Source: Thuidium tamariscinum
Taxonomy: Eukaryota; Streptophyta; Bryopsida; Hypnales; Thuidiaceae
Length of the DNA stretch: 64,000 nt
NCBI GenBank assembly: GCA_947034885.2
Contig: OX344749.2
Span: 38,965,682 to 39,029,681, forward strand
Reading direction: 5' to 3'
A program made the position numbers and the translations under genes. The stretch's first letter is position 1. The number at the start of each line of letters is the position of its first letter. Below are positions 30,690 through 46,929 of the stretch, piece by piece. The notes below the pieces were generated by a model that saw only the letters and a list, made by a program, of their open reading frames with translations, was not told the origin of the DNA and made no database searches.

Positions 30690-33264
30690 GATGGAGAAGA
30701 CATTTGGAGAAATATTGGTTTCCATCAATTTGAACCTATTAGTTGAATTGAAGTATCCTAATCTATTAACCTTTGTAGAGATAGCAAAGTGCCAATATGT
30801 GAGCACTCCTACTTGTACATGTACTTTTTTTGTGCAAGATTCCATAAAGATCAAGGTGATTTGTTTGAAATCTCAAGACAACTTTGAGTTTGAAAAGTGT
30901 TATGCAAGTCTCTATGGAAGGGATAGGAAAAGAAATTGACTCTACACTTGTAGATGCAATTATGTTGTGAAAAAGCAACACCAAGTTTCTTTACATTTTA
31001 AAAATTCTAAAAAATACCTATAAAAGGCAACTAAAGATGTACCTAAAGAAAATAAAAGTCTTGAACTTGAACTTTGGAAGGAGGGGTTGATGATCATTGA
31101 TTTCAAGCCTTAATTTGCATCATTCTATTTACTACCATTTTACAACTATATAAGAATAAAAAAAAATTATATCTATATTTTAAAGATGAAGTCATGTACC
31201 TATAACAATGTATAAAATTTGAAATTTATTTTTTGGAAAATTTGAAATTATTGTGAATTTTTCAAGAAAAAACGAAACAGAAATCCTATCAAATACAAAC
31301 CATACTCAAAAAGTGTGGAATTTTCACCATGAATGTATATTATAGTATAAAAATTGTAGTATAAATAAAATATATTGTGTCACTCTAAGACTACAAAATC
31401 AACAAACTATAATTACACATTTAGAATTTATATTGCTATTAATTATGAAAATATAAGTTGTTTTTGAAATTTCCAGTTGAAGTAGAGACTACACTTGATA
31501 AGATTCACTCCTCGGGGAGATCACTCTTGGTAATTTAAGGTATATACCTGAGTTAAGAGGGTATTTGACATAGGGCTATTTACCTTAAGTCATTTATTTA
31601 AGACAATCATATTTTTACATAAAAAGCTACGAAGGGCATATTTTCAATACCCTATAATTTTTGTAAATTCATTCTTGTGGGATTTAAAGTGGGGCTATCT
31701 TACATTTAAAATTTAAGTTTCAATTCTACTATTATCCTACCTCCACTTTTCTTTACAAAAACTTCCTTTTTTTCTACTCCATACTTGTATATGATATACA
31801 CTATGAAACCAACAAGAATCAATTCAATTCAAGTGTCATTGACGATGTGGTAGTTTTTGACCTCACAAAGCCAACTCTTCATTGAACAAACAATTGAAAA
31901 TTTGGATAGGTTCCAATGAAGTGAATTTTGATTGGATGTTCATAAGTTTTGACACAAGATGTAAAACATGTATATCTTTGAGTGAAATTATAAATTTTTC
32001 CAACCAGGGATCCACATCAAAGTTATATTCCTCTAAATTTCCTTATAGGCTAGGCAATTTGGGCATCTTTGGTACATCTTTTGTAAAAAAATTCATCAAT
32101 TTTTTAAATTTGGCATATAATTAAACAACTAATAAAATACGGCATTCAAGTGTCCTTAAAGAATTAAGTTCTCAATTCACATTCTAAGAGAAGTCAAACT
32201 TTGTTAGCTATATTAAGGCAACTTAAAAAAAAACATTTTCTTCTAACTTCAAGTTCCATTATTTTGCAAACTATGAAGTCAAAGTTCTTGAAACTTTTTA
32301 GACATATTTTAAATGTTTCTTCTAATTTTATTAAATTTGAATTTCAAATGAAATATTTCTTCATTGCACAAAAAAACATCAAAAAATTTCTAGTATATTG
32401 CTAATGCATTTAACCTCCTTTCATTGTAGGTTGATTTAGAATAAGCTAAATTCCATTGATATAAGATTTTGAAATTTTCTATGAATGACCCTAACATCAT
32501 ATATTCATAAATGGTCACATAATTTTACTCTAAAAAGGCTTGAAGTTCATTCCCTTATTTTGTAGGAATAAAAGGAAATTTTCACCTCAAACATTGTAAT
32601 TTTTTGATCCACAAGGTCAAATGGGTTGAATGTTTTTCTAGACATTGCCTTACTTGTTCAACACATTTTTTGTATAGTTGGAATTTTATTTTAAATTGGA
32701 AAGTGCATCTAAAATTGGCTATTTGGACCAATAGATGAAGTTTGAGGCCTTGGGAGGGCTGTTTCAAGTTTGTTCTAGAAAGAGTTCTCAAAATAGTTTC
32801 CAAAATTGATGGCCCCTCTCATGCCAACAATTTTTTTTAATTCAAAAAAAAATTTAGTCTTGAAATGAAAAAAAAATTTCAAAAAAAAAATTAATGACAT
32901 GGCATGGTCTCAGCCATATCAACTTTTGTTGTTTCTGTGTTCCCCACAGTAGTTACCATGTTGTCATAGGAGTTATTGTGTTCTCATAGTAGTTACTTCG
33001 TCCTTATAACATAATAACTTGCGGTCTTCCAAAGGCTTCAAATCTCATCTAATGTTCTCTTCTTCTAAAACACCCTCCATGCTTTAGGGAACAAGAAGTT
33101 TAATACTAAATACTTCTAGGATCTCCATTGGAACTATTCTATAAACATTCTATTCAATATGATTGTGTATAATATACATGGCTTCATAGATTGAAGTTAC
33201 ATGGACCCTAAATTTTGTCTTCATATTATACAATTTTTTGTTTGTTGAATCTAGTAAGGTAAAC
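30690..33264. other. AT-rich intergenic DNA
   Basis: No gene was recognised. 32755-33065 looks like a heavily decayed copy of the family G element (compare 49391-49677 and 54618-54884): the order TGAAATGAAAAAAA, AATTAATGACATGGCA, GTCTTCCAAAGGC, TCTAATG is kept. Confidence 0.45.
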
Positions 33265-33302
33265 TCCCTATTCATATTGATTTAAATCAATATGAATAGG
33301 GA
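33265..33302. repeat. 38-bp perfect palindrome
   Basis: TCCCTATTCATATTGATTT is followed directly by its exact reverse complement, with no spacer. The surrounding DNA is AT-rich and geneless. Confidence 0.9.
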
Positions 33303-33677
33303 ATTTTTAATAGTGATCTCCTCGGGATTCACTCATTGGTTGAACCCAAATTCAAGAAGATCCTTTTGTTGGCTAAAATTTACATCAAGAATAAATAGCA
33401 AGAAGTGGTCAAAATATGTTACAAGGTAATTTGTAGATTCTATGTCTTCTTTTTTAGAAAAGTCATTAGGACCATAAAGATAGAATTTGCAATAGTATTC
33501 TCTAAAAATGTTCTTAGGTGAATTCATCAAAAACGTCATTTTGTATCCTTAGTAGAGCTCAAGGTTAATTTCTTTTGATATTTTGCAACCTTCTCTAAGT
33601 CACTCTCAACTTCTTCAACAAATTTGGTAGATCCTTGCCTTCAGTTGGTGAAGGGCCATACACTACAAGGTTAACCC

Positions 33678-33855
33678 TTAACCTTGAAACAATGGGTTGG
33701 TCTCTATGGAAATCATTTTTTTTAAATGAATGTGAATCATCTACTAAAAAAATTTAGAAATATTCACTTCCAATGAGTGATTTTGAATTTTTTAAACCAT
33801 TGATATCCACGGTATCAAAATCAATCATTTCCATGATCACTAGCTTGTCCATTAA
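33678..33855. mobile_element. TTAA-class MITE, family C copy 3 (shortened)
   Basis: Starts TTAACCTTGAAAC. The interior keeps the ATCCACGGTATCAAAATCAATCA-type block, and it ends GTCCATTAA, lacking the usual CCTTCAA terminus. It is a decayed internal-deletion copy of the family at 17554-17783. Confidence 0.55.
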
Positions 33856-34897
33856 CCTCTCAATGCCTAAGGGGCCTAAAATTAAGTGGTTGTATATAGT
33901 CTAAAGATCCAATTCAAAGTGCTATAATTTTTGCATCCAAAGGACAAATCTAATAAAATTTGATGGGAAAGTTGCACATCCTAGTCTAGTTTGTATAGTA
34001 AACTTCTTCGATCAATCTAAGATGTACAATTTCTTTGCAAGACAATTGAAGTTCACAGGTTCAATTTGAGTTCATGAAACTACAGTTGATGGCTGCAACT
34101 TTGGGGCTTGTATCTTCTTCATCTAATGTTTGTTTTCAACAAAAGTTGTTGAGTTATGTTTCTTTAGAAGTCTTGTTTATACAATCAAATTTCTATGGCA
34201 ATCCAAGTTGTTTTGAATATTAAGAAGCAATTTAGAGTTCAATAACCAGACATTTTTGGATAATAGTAAACTTTGGCAACTTGTTTTTTCTTCATATGGT
34301 GTCCATTTCTAATAATTTCTTTTGGAAAAGTTGAGCATTTTAGTCTAGTTTGTGTGGATAAAATTTCATATCAATCCAAGAAGTTATGAATGACTAAAAA
34401 GAATTTTAGTAGGAGGTGTAGTCATAGATGTGTTTTTTGTACCTTTTTTGATATTTTTTTTTTCATTTTAAAGTCATATTGCAAACAATTCAAAGCACTT
34501 GAATGGATTTTTTTTAACAATGTGTTTATATGTTGGTTTTAAAACACTTTTTAGTTCAAAGTTTTTGCATTTGTGTAGGTTTAGAAATCAAATTTCACCT
34601 CCAAATGTGTTTTTAGGAAAATTTCAACATCTTTTTTCAACTTTAAAACATTATAATCTTGCAATCTAAGAGGCCAAATGACTCCAAATTTGATTCACTT
34701 CATCTACAATATGCACACTAAAAGATTGTATAGTTGAGATTTTCATACCTTAGTGACATGTAGACTTAAAAGGCTTGAAAAGCAATGATGTTTTTAAACC
34801 TAGAAAGGCCTTAAACTCTTTTAGTGTTTTGCAACTTTCTCTAAACCACTTACAACTCACTCTTGGATAAGTTGAATGGATCTTTGTCTTCTATTGG

Positions 34898-35131
34898 TTA
34901 ACCTTTAAACGTCAAGGAAGACGTTTTGTGTTTGATGAATGACAAAGAATATTTCCTTGTAGGATAAAAGTGCAACTATTTATCCTCAATATTAGGGGTA
35001 GAAAGGGGAAATCTTCCACAATACTTTTGACTTCCAATGAATATATTTGACTTATTCAAAGTAGGTGATGTCACACAATATCAAAATACATGATTTTCAT
35101 GACTTCCACTACTCTATCCTTCAAGGGTTAA
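34898..35131. mobile_element. TTAA-flanked MITE, family C copy 4
   Basis: TTAACCTTTAAACGTCAAGG at the left and CCTTCAAGGGTTAA at the right, 234 bp. The body is clearly alignable with copy 1 (GACAAAGAATATTTCCTTG, GTAGGTGATGTCACAC, ATATCAAAATACATG). Confidence 0.78.
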
Positions 35132-35152
35132 AAGCCATGCTAGGTTCATTTC

Positions 35153-35690
35153 TTGCCATTTAATGAAATGTGGAGTTTAGTTTCACCTTCGATAAGGAGG
35201 GATTGTAGCCTTCACAAATTTGAAGTTGAAGAAAAGTGCTTTGAAACTGCAGAAAATGAATTGGGAGATTTTGATAAGCAGATCTTGGGAAAAAAATCTA
35301 GCTCCTTTCTACAAAGAGGAGGCAAATTCCTGAGGCAGCTCCCAAAACTTCTGAGCTGTTCTAGAACATGTTGCACACTTTCAACAATATCATTGAACGT
35401 AACACACTTCTCACACTTGCACACGTTCAAAGTATGACATCAGGGATCCAAGGTGCTCAAAGTGCTAGCACCAGATTTCATAAAATGTGGTTGACTGGCA
35501 AAGAGAAAGAATTCTGGAAAGAATATTACTGAACAATTTGCAGGCACATAACATTGTCATGATCAATCATTCAACTCCAGAGTGTTTCGAGGCAGTATCA
35601 GATGTAGATAAAGTTAGTCACGAAAATTCGAACAGAAACTGCGTTTTGGGAACAAAATTGAATAGATACAAGTTTGACTCTTAGAGCATA
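35153..35690 (+). other. unrecognised coding-like remnant, convergent to the TVP15-like gene
   Basis: This G+C-richer block breaks a 7-kb AT-rich stretch. In one plus frame 35153-35437 is open and hydrophilic (FEVEEKCFETAENELGDFDK). From about 35363 the adjacent frame reads NMLHTFNNIIERNTLL and ends at a stop near 35549 after GKEKEFWKEYY. The change of frame could be an intron or a frameshift. I do not recognise a family. It may be a gene fragment or the last exon of a gene with no visible upstream exons. Confidence 0.3.
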
Positions 35691-36009
35691 CGAGAAAAAC
35701 TTTTTATTATGCGTAGCACCATAGGTGAATTATACAAGTACATGCCGCCGTCTCAACTCAGAAAAAAAAAAAAAAAAAACCCCTTCAGCTCATTATCTAA
35801 GTTACACACACATGAAAACTCCTTCGCCTATGCAAGAAAGTAGTAACCAAGCTTCTTCATTTATTATCACAAGCTTGGGCACATCTATATGAATACAACT
35901 CTCGTCTTGCCCAAGATGTCATGAGGTCGGATTCTAAGAAATCTTTAAGGATGCAAGTCAGCTTAGAGATTAAGTAACCACGCCAACAGAGGATAGACAG
36001 TTGTAGGAC

Positions 36010-38323
36010 TTAACCCGTTCGATGCCCACCAAGCTCAGCCTCCAGCTCTTCCCGTCGCCTATGCACTTCCTGGTAAGAATCAGAAGAAGAGGTATTTTAA
36101 TTTATAATGTGGGACAGTCATAAAAAATCAGAGAATATGGATAGCATTCTTCATTGGAATAATTATTCGAATTCTATTTGGGCACAATCTAGAGCTCATC
36201 TCAGGTGGGAGGTACCATAAGCAATAGGAGGAAGCAATTGCATTGAGGGCCGTACATGCTCTCAACACTGAAGTTTTCAGTCGTTTTCTTTGGTTGTCAG
36301 ATATAGTGAAGGGTTGTTAGAACTGCTAAAGAATGATAATCGGAGAAACAAACTGAACATTACCTCAAGGTCTTTTTCAGCTTGTTCCCTCCTATCACCT
36401 TTGTGCAGGCGATTTCGTTTCAAGGTGCCAAGACACAATAATCCCTGCCAAAGAACGCATGGACTGTAAGATAATGATACAACGCTAGCAATATGATGCG
36501 TTCATTCTGAATTCAAGAAATTAAATCAGTGGCACGGCGAGCCTCTACTACTCAAGACATGCACAAATCTTGAGGAATGCAATCAATAGAAGTCATAGAG
36601 ACAACTGGTAACTTACAGACACAATGTAAATAATCCCGCACACCAATAACCACCAGCTGGCTACGTCGTGCAATAGCCCTTCTGCCTTTGTCTCCCCGCT
36701 TGAACGTGCCAAAACCTTGGTCAAAGATGCCACACTGTGCCCAACAACAATGCGTCAGCCTTCATCTTTGGTTGGCAAGGAAATGAAACATGCTGATTAG
36801 CTCTTCCCAAGAGGTTTTGTACTGAACCACTGGTAGAATTAAAGATGAAGAGCACGCAGATTGAACCAATGGACAAAAGCAGTGAACCCTACGGGTGAGA
36901 TATGAAAAAACTTACAAGATCTGGAGAAGTCCGCGACCTACCCAGTAATCCAACACCTGAAACAGTTTATTTGTACGAAGTAAGGTCCACAAGAACTTTA
37001 TTTTATTTTTAAATTCGTAATGTTATAGCAATCAGAGATTCACAATAGAAACTGAAAAAACTCAAGCAGAGCATAGAACATTCTTCCAAAGAGTTTGACG
37101 AAGTACTCTTGTTTCTAATGACAACTTCAAAACAAAGCTCCAGAATGTTTAGAGACAACCATCAATATGCGGCGGTCAGTGGAAATCATCAAACATAGAT
37201 TACCTGTGAAATTGCTTGCTCACAACAACAATACCAGATAACGTATTGCACAACCACGAACCAACTCATGCTTGGAGATTATCATTGTTAAGAAAACTAC
37301 TATACCTTCCAGAATCTAAGGATAGGCCCCCACTCTGTCTCAGCGACAACCACCACGAGAGCAAATGCAACTGCGAAGAAGTGCAAGACGCCAACAAATA
37401 CCTGCCATGTGCAAACACTCACACATCAATAAGCAAACTCACCCCAGATTCCTCTGCTTGAAGTGATTAATGACAGCAATTTATTACTTCAAAAACCTAC
37501 ATCCTCATTGTGCTACAAAACATAGGAGATTATCTTGAGTATCGTAGTCAAATTGCTCTAACTAAAGAGAAATAAAGAATGATAAACAATTCAATCACTT
37601 TATCATACTTCAAGACTAATGAATAGAACGAAATGCTCAGCAGCACAACTAAGTATCAATTTGCACAGGTCGCAGGGATGAGATCACAAGCACAAATATA
37701 TCAACTGTATTCGTGAGACCTTACGAGACATTTGAGGTAGCAAGTGTCCAATTCACCTAAAAGACGTAGCTTGAAACCTTGTTATCTCAAATGTTCATAG
37801 TAGAAGCCATGTCAGTGCCACTTGACGTAGGCCATGTTCACTCTTGTTACTCGAACTAGTGTAAATTCACCATTGAATAAAACAAGATGACACAAATAAA
37901 AAATGATTTGTGCACCAAACATCGTGAAGGATTACTTGGTGTACCAAACCTGCTGATTCGACCTGTGCAATCTAAAGTAGCCCTAAGCAGTACATACAAG
38001 GCAGTGTATTAAAACGAGAGGGTGGGAATGTGGGAACATACACTGACGCGATAATCAAACCCGTGGTAGTCGATAGATCGCAGCAAAGAGATCAGATTGA
38101 CCACGAGACAGAGCAAACCACCCACCGCAGTCACGATGCTCAGAATGGCGCATACATACAGGAGTGTGTCCTGCTGCGCATTGCGAGGCCCATCTTGCGA
38201 CGGCGCAGCAGGAGCATCGGCCTCGTTGGGCAACAGCGGCGCCTCCAAGTCCCGTCCTTCCTGAGAAGGAGCTGGCTCTTCGCCGGGCTCTCGCGAGCTG
38301 GGCACTTCCTCCTTGTTTGCCAT
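36010..38323 (-). CDS. COPI-associated / TVP15-like Golgi membrane protein
   Basis: Six exons: 38323-38042, 37401-37306, 36956-36916, 36734-36617, 36444-36364, 36069-36010. All phases close to 225 residues. An acidic Pro/Glu-rich cytosolic N-terminus (1-52) is followed by four membrane segments: about 54-80 (YVCAILSIVTAVGGLLCLVV), 95-114, 131-150 and 167-186. A highly charged, probably coiled-coil tail follows (DRREQAEKDLEEVHRRREEL). Size, four-helix layout and the motif WVGRGLLQIF fit the COPI-associated protein family, which includes yeast Tvp15, a membrane protein of late Golgi vesicles. Its exact role is not established. The first in-frame Met codon upstream is GTG, so the ATG at 38323 was taken. 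It lies about 0.94 kb downstream of the GDH stop on the same strand. Confidence 0.82.
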
Positions 38324-39262
38324 CACTCTGAAAATAACTCAAGAAAAACCCGTCGTGAACTTGGAATTCAATTCCGAGGGAAAACTCAGCTTTCAGAACC
38401 CAGTCGGCAGCACGAAGAGACAGCAAGAAGGAAGTGATAGAGCAGCAGCGAAAGGACAGAGGTTGTGGGCTGGCAAGTCCAGGATGCCTTTACACGTGTC
38501 TCGATGACTCGACAACGCCAGCTAGTAACGCCCCCACAGCGTCCACGTGGAAAAGGCAGGTGGAACAAGTCACGTTTCCCAGGTGGACAAGTCAGCAGCG
38601 GGTCATATACGGTACCTAAGGCAGTCGAAGAGCATCTTCAGAAACCATGCTCCTCCCGTGCACTTCAAATCTCGTTCAATTGTAGCAAAATGAACCAAAA
38701 CATAAAGTCATTATGCAAAAGTGCAGTATCAAGTCAACAATTCTCATTCTCTTCAATTTCAGCAAGTTAAGCTACTGTAGTCCTTATTCGTCGCGTGGAA
38801 GACAATAGATTTAATATTGTCTTTGGCATGAAAATGCGCCCCCTTCATTTGAAGCATTAAAAGGAATTTAGAGTAGGCCCTACCAACAAGCAGTAGCACT
38901 GAATGACTTGTGACTTGGACAGCATGACACAGAGAGACACAAAATGTAACACTTATAAAACCGTGTAATGCAGAAATCTGTTGGTTACACGGGTTTGTAT
39001 GCACCTCAGTCGTAGCCACACCAAATCCAGACTACTGGAATCAGAAGGCGAGAGTTCCAATCCAGATACCCTAACTAATTGGGAGACTTGACATTGTCGG
39101 TCAAGCAGGATACTGGCAAAAATGAATGAAAGAATGTCTTAGCAAAATTCTGTTGGCTAACAATAGGATAGTATTAACGTATTAACTTGAAGGGACTTCG
39201 TTCACATTGGCAGCAGGTCCTTCAGGTTCGGAGATAGCCCCATCCAAATTCCAGCTTCAGCT

Positions 39263-43248
<3,986 letters not shown>

Positions 43249-43559
43249 TGTCGCAAAGAAAGTACCTGATCTTCGAGACAAATGGTTGTCTTTTCGATGC
43301 ACCAACAGCAAAAACAGAGTCAGTACAATACTGGCAGTCACTGCGCTACAATTTCTTCAACAAACAAACGTCTCACTCTGTTTCAGATACAAAGATAGAG
43401 TGAACAGAACTCCTACTCCCTTTCAACTCGCAAAATTCTTCTCAAGAAATTCACCATATCCTAATTAATCAGCACAGCCTTTCAAGACAAAGAAGAGAAC
43501 TCTTCATTCAAACCAATTGCTAAAGACTGCATCCATCACTAATTCTAACCGCAGCCCGT

Positions 43560-44400
43560 GCAAAGCTCAAAATCAACGACAACAGTCGTCTCAGCAACTC
43601 AGCTACGACAATCTCAGAGTTTTGAAAAAAGACAGAGCGATCGAGAAAATGAACTCACAATTACAAGAAGTTTACAAATCCTAAAACGACTCTCAAACCT
43701 GAGACCTACAACCATAATCTCACAAAAAAATCACTACTCTCGGCAATCCTCACACAATAGAAAAGCGCAGGCGATCCTGACACAGAACTTACAAGATTGA
43801 AAGAAATTCCTGAAATTCCTCTCAAACCTCAGACCTGCAACCAAAAATTTTGACGAGAAAACCACTCCTCTAACCTCTCGGCAATTCTCATTCAACAGAA
43901 AAGCGCACGCGATCGAGACAATGAACTCACAACTTCAAGAAGTATGAAATTTCCGAAATTACTGTCAAATCTCATCGACCGAAACTTCACCGAAAAGACA
44001 ACAGTGCACCGATATATCACTGCGAATCAATCAATCATCATCCTAATCTCTCGATAATCCTCACACACAACAGTAAAGACCAAGCGATTGAAACAATGAA
44101 CTCACAACTCTTGTATAGAAAAATTCAGAAACTACTCTCGCACCACAGACTTACAACTAATCAATCACCACTAAATTAAAATCAATCCCAGCAATGCTCA
44201 CGCAACAGAACAATCGCACGCAGTGAACTTCCAAATACAAGAAGTGTAAGAAATCCCGATCTACTCCAAACTCTCAAACCAAAATTTCATCGAAAATTCA
44301 GAGTATGAATCAATCACTCCTCTAACCTCTCAGCAATGAATGCTCCCACAGGCGATCGAAGCGTACTTACGATTACAAGAAGAGTGGAAATCCAGGGACA
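43560..44400. repeat. tandem repeat array across the GDH leader intron and first splice donor
   Basis: On the minus strand, CTTCTTGTAATTGTGAGTTC followed by a TCGATCGC block recurs about every 125-175 bp, near 43646, 43780, 43919, 44096, 44222 and 44364. Between them lie CTCTCAAACCTGAGACC-like and CGGCAATNCTCAC-like blocks (plus strand). The last unit contains the real 3' edge of the leader exon and its GTAAGT donor, so the array appears to have grown by duplicating an exon border. Confidence 0.75.
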
Positions 44401-44760
44401 AGAATGGAATTGCTGGCAATGGCAGCGCAGAGAGAGTCCGAAACCCGGGCAGATGCTCCTGTGCCAATGGAAGGGACGGTTGCGATGGCGGAATAAGTAG
44501 AGGAGCGAGGTAGGGCCAGTGGAGACGAAGCCGCGGAGCGTGGGAAGGACATGTTAACTTGGTGAAGGCCTGATATCAATCAAGACGAACTCCACGCCAG
44601 GCAGCAATTGTGGTGCAATCGCATGAAGTTCACGAGCGGCATGCAGCCATTCGGGAAAAACAGAGAAACTATGACACGATTCTATGGAGGCAAGGCCACA
44701 TGAAGAATGAAGGGAGAGGGACGCTATGATCGAAGCCGCGAGACTGGACTGCGGAGGGGC
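44372..44760 (-). promoter_or_regulatory. GDH leader exon with upstream ORF and GC-rich promoter
   Basis: A G+C-rich stretch carries an ORF from ATG 44552 (MSFPRSAASS..., about 59 residues) that stops two bases before a strong GTAAGT donor at 44371. The predicted acceptor is near 43270, upstream of the coding start at 43248. The ORF is transit-peptide-like (Ser/Ala-rich), but its stop prevents fusion to GDH by the obvious splice. I read it as a 5' UTR exon with a uORF. An alternative promoter or alternative first exon is possible. Confidence 0.5.
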
Positions 44761-45578
44761 TGGCGTTTAAATATCACCCCCCCAAGTTTTCATCCGTCTC
44801 GGGGGACGTTCATCCGGTTCGGTGCACGGTGAAGGCGGCTGCGGTCTGGTTTCAACGTTTCAGCCAATTCGGTGTTCGCAGCAGTTCCCCGTTTCGGTCG
44901 CCGTCGGACTACGGTACGTTATCTACACAGCAACTACTGTTCCTGACTCCTTGTTGGACTGTCCAGCTTTCCCCCAAAAGTGCAATTTAATTTCACCCAC
45001 CCAGAGTGTGTTTTTTCATTGTTTTTTCATTTTTGGGAGAGGAAAGAAAATGCAGCATTTCTATGAAATAAAATAAAGCTTTTGCCGTTTTTCCAATACA
45101 TCGCCATCTCAAAAAACAGGCTGAGTCAACTTGACCTTTTTTAATGTCAACTTCTCTAATATACAACCCATTGTTTACTCATCATGAGAGAAGGTTAGCA
45201 CCACCCTAGTACACTCTCAAATGTACATATAAGATTTTTTTCAATCCTTCTCCTTCTTAAATCCAACTCTTGTATACAAAATGTGTTGTAGAGATAGTGA
45301 ATTGACCTATCACAAATCAAGTGTAGGAAAAAAAATAATTTAACATTTAAAAACTTTAAAAAAACTTTAAAATAATACTACCTGGAGGACCTATATTTGA
45401 CCTTGTAGGTTTAATACCTTAGAGAATATTTGAAAGAGTCCATAATACATTTCATCTAACTTTATAGTGGACCAACCTCTTCTAAAGTAAGGGTGTAAAT
45501 GTTCAAACATTCTTGAACATAGAACTATCTATTTGCTAGAACTTAGAATCTTTTAATTCTCAAAAAAAAAATCTTCCA
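44761..45578. other. GDH upstream flank grading into AT-rich DNA
   Basis: 44761-45000 is GC-rich (CGTCTCGGGGGACGTTCATC) and probably promoter-proximal. From 45100 it is AT-rich with no recognised gene. Confidence 0.45.
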
Positions 45579-45636
45579 TTAATCCCTTGACGATTAAGCT
45601 AATTTTAGAAAAAGCTAGATTTGGAAGGGATGGTTA

Positions 45637-45965
45637 CACTAGAAGAAAACTACGTTGTATTTGACAAAATCTGTATTGAAATTGTGTTGCATTCAACGTA
45701 ACGGATGGAGTGGATTGTCTTGAAGTCTTGCTTTGTCATGCGGAATTTTTCATTCTAACACAAAATTCTACATTTTTCTTGTTGAATTCTGCGTTTTCCT
45801 TGTTCAATTTTGTGTTGACACGTTGAAACACAGAATTTTGCGTTATGAAGGGAGAACTCAAACACAATCCACTCCACACGTTACGTTGAACGCAACGCAG
45901 TCCCAACGCAGGTTTGGCAAGTTTAACACAATTTTTGGCATGAATAGTGTAGTTTTCTTCTAGTG
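45637..45965. mobile_element. CACTA-type MITE, TSD TTA
   Basis: Starts CACTAGAAGAAAACTACG and ends GTAGTTTTCTTCTAGTG, 329 bp, with perfect 3-bp duplications TTA on both sides. Subterminal repeats built on CAACGTAACG and CACAGAATTTTGCG are inverted across the element. It shares its terminus with the 230-bp element at 11840-12069. Confidence 0.88.
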
Positions 45966-46929
45966 TTATATTTGGAAAAGAAGATGGTTATCTTAGTGGC
46001 TTAGATGACTATACAAAATTGATGTCTGTACATAATATAGTGCATACTATATTTATTTCAAATTATTTGAACCATCGAATTATGATATTATAATTATATC
46101 TTGAAGGGGGCTTGTATATAATTGTTACTAATTTTAGGTGACAAATAACTCCAAAAATTCTGGAAAAATGAAAAAGTTTGAAAATCAATTTTTTCGTGGG
46201 ATACCATATTTAGACACTTATTCTACACATCTTTGGAAAAAAAAGGTTCAATAGAGCATAAGTGAGTGCATCAAACTTCTTCAAAAGGGGAGGGGGTGTT
46301 TAAATCAACAAATTTGAAGTTGGAAATACATACCAAGTTTTAGAAAATTCTTAACATACATTCTATTCAAATCCTTCAATAACTACCAAAATGTTTTGGC
46401 AAATTTAAAGTGGCAAAAAAAAATTATCTATCTTTGAACTTCTTCTATATAGACTATGGCTATAAAAGCTGAAATTTTGGAATGCTTGATATAAATCTAG
46501 CCACGTGAAAAGGCTATAATATGCTCGATCAAGCTATACTATACAATATGAGGACATACTCCAAAATATTTATTGTGGGACTGAGCCAAATAAAGAGGGT
46601 ATACATCCCAACCACAATGTATCAATGGCTCAAAGAAGCATACAGGACAAAAGAAGGGCAAACATGCAATTCATCAAGACGAGATGCTCATTGTGCACTT
46701 TGTAACTACCAACTACCACTACAAGAGTCATACAACATTGCGGGAATAAGCTTCTCTAGAACTTCATGGGTAGAATTTTAGTACAAATATATTACAAAAT
46801 TGGCAAGTTCAAATTGGACTAAAAAATATTTACAAAATCAAAATTCACACGTACTATACACGCCTAAAATGCTCAAAATTGACTAACAAACCTACAATTC
46901 TATCAACTTGGGAAAATTATGTAAATCTA

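Noticed and set aside
46521-46781. Plus-strand ORF with CNSSRRDAHCALC
   Set aside because: A CxxC pair alone is not evidence. It lies antisense within the candidate decayed piggyBac element and has no other domain.
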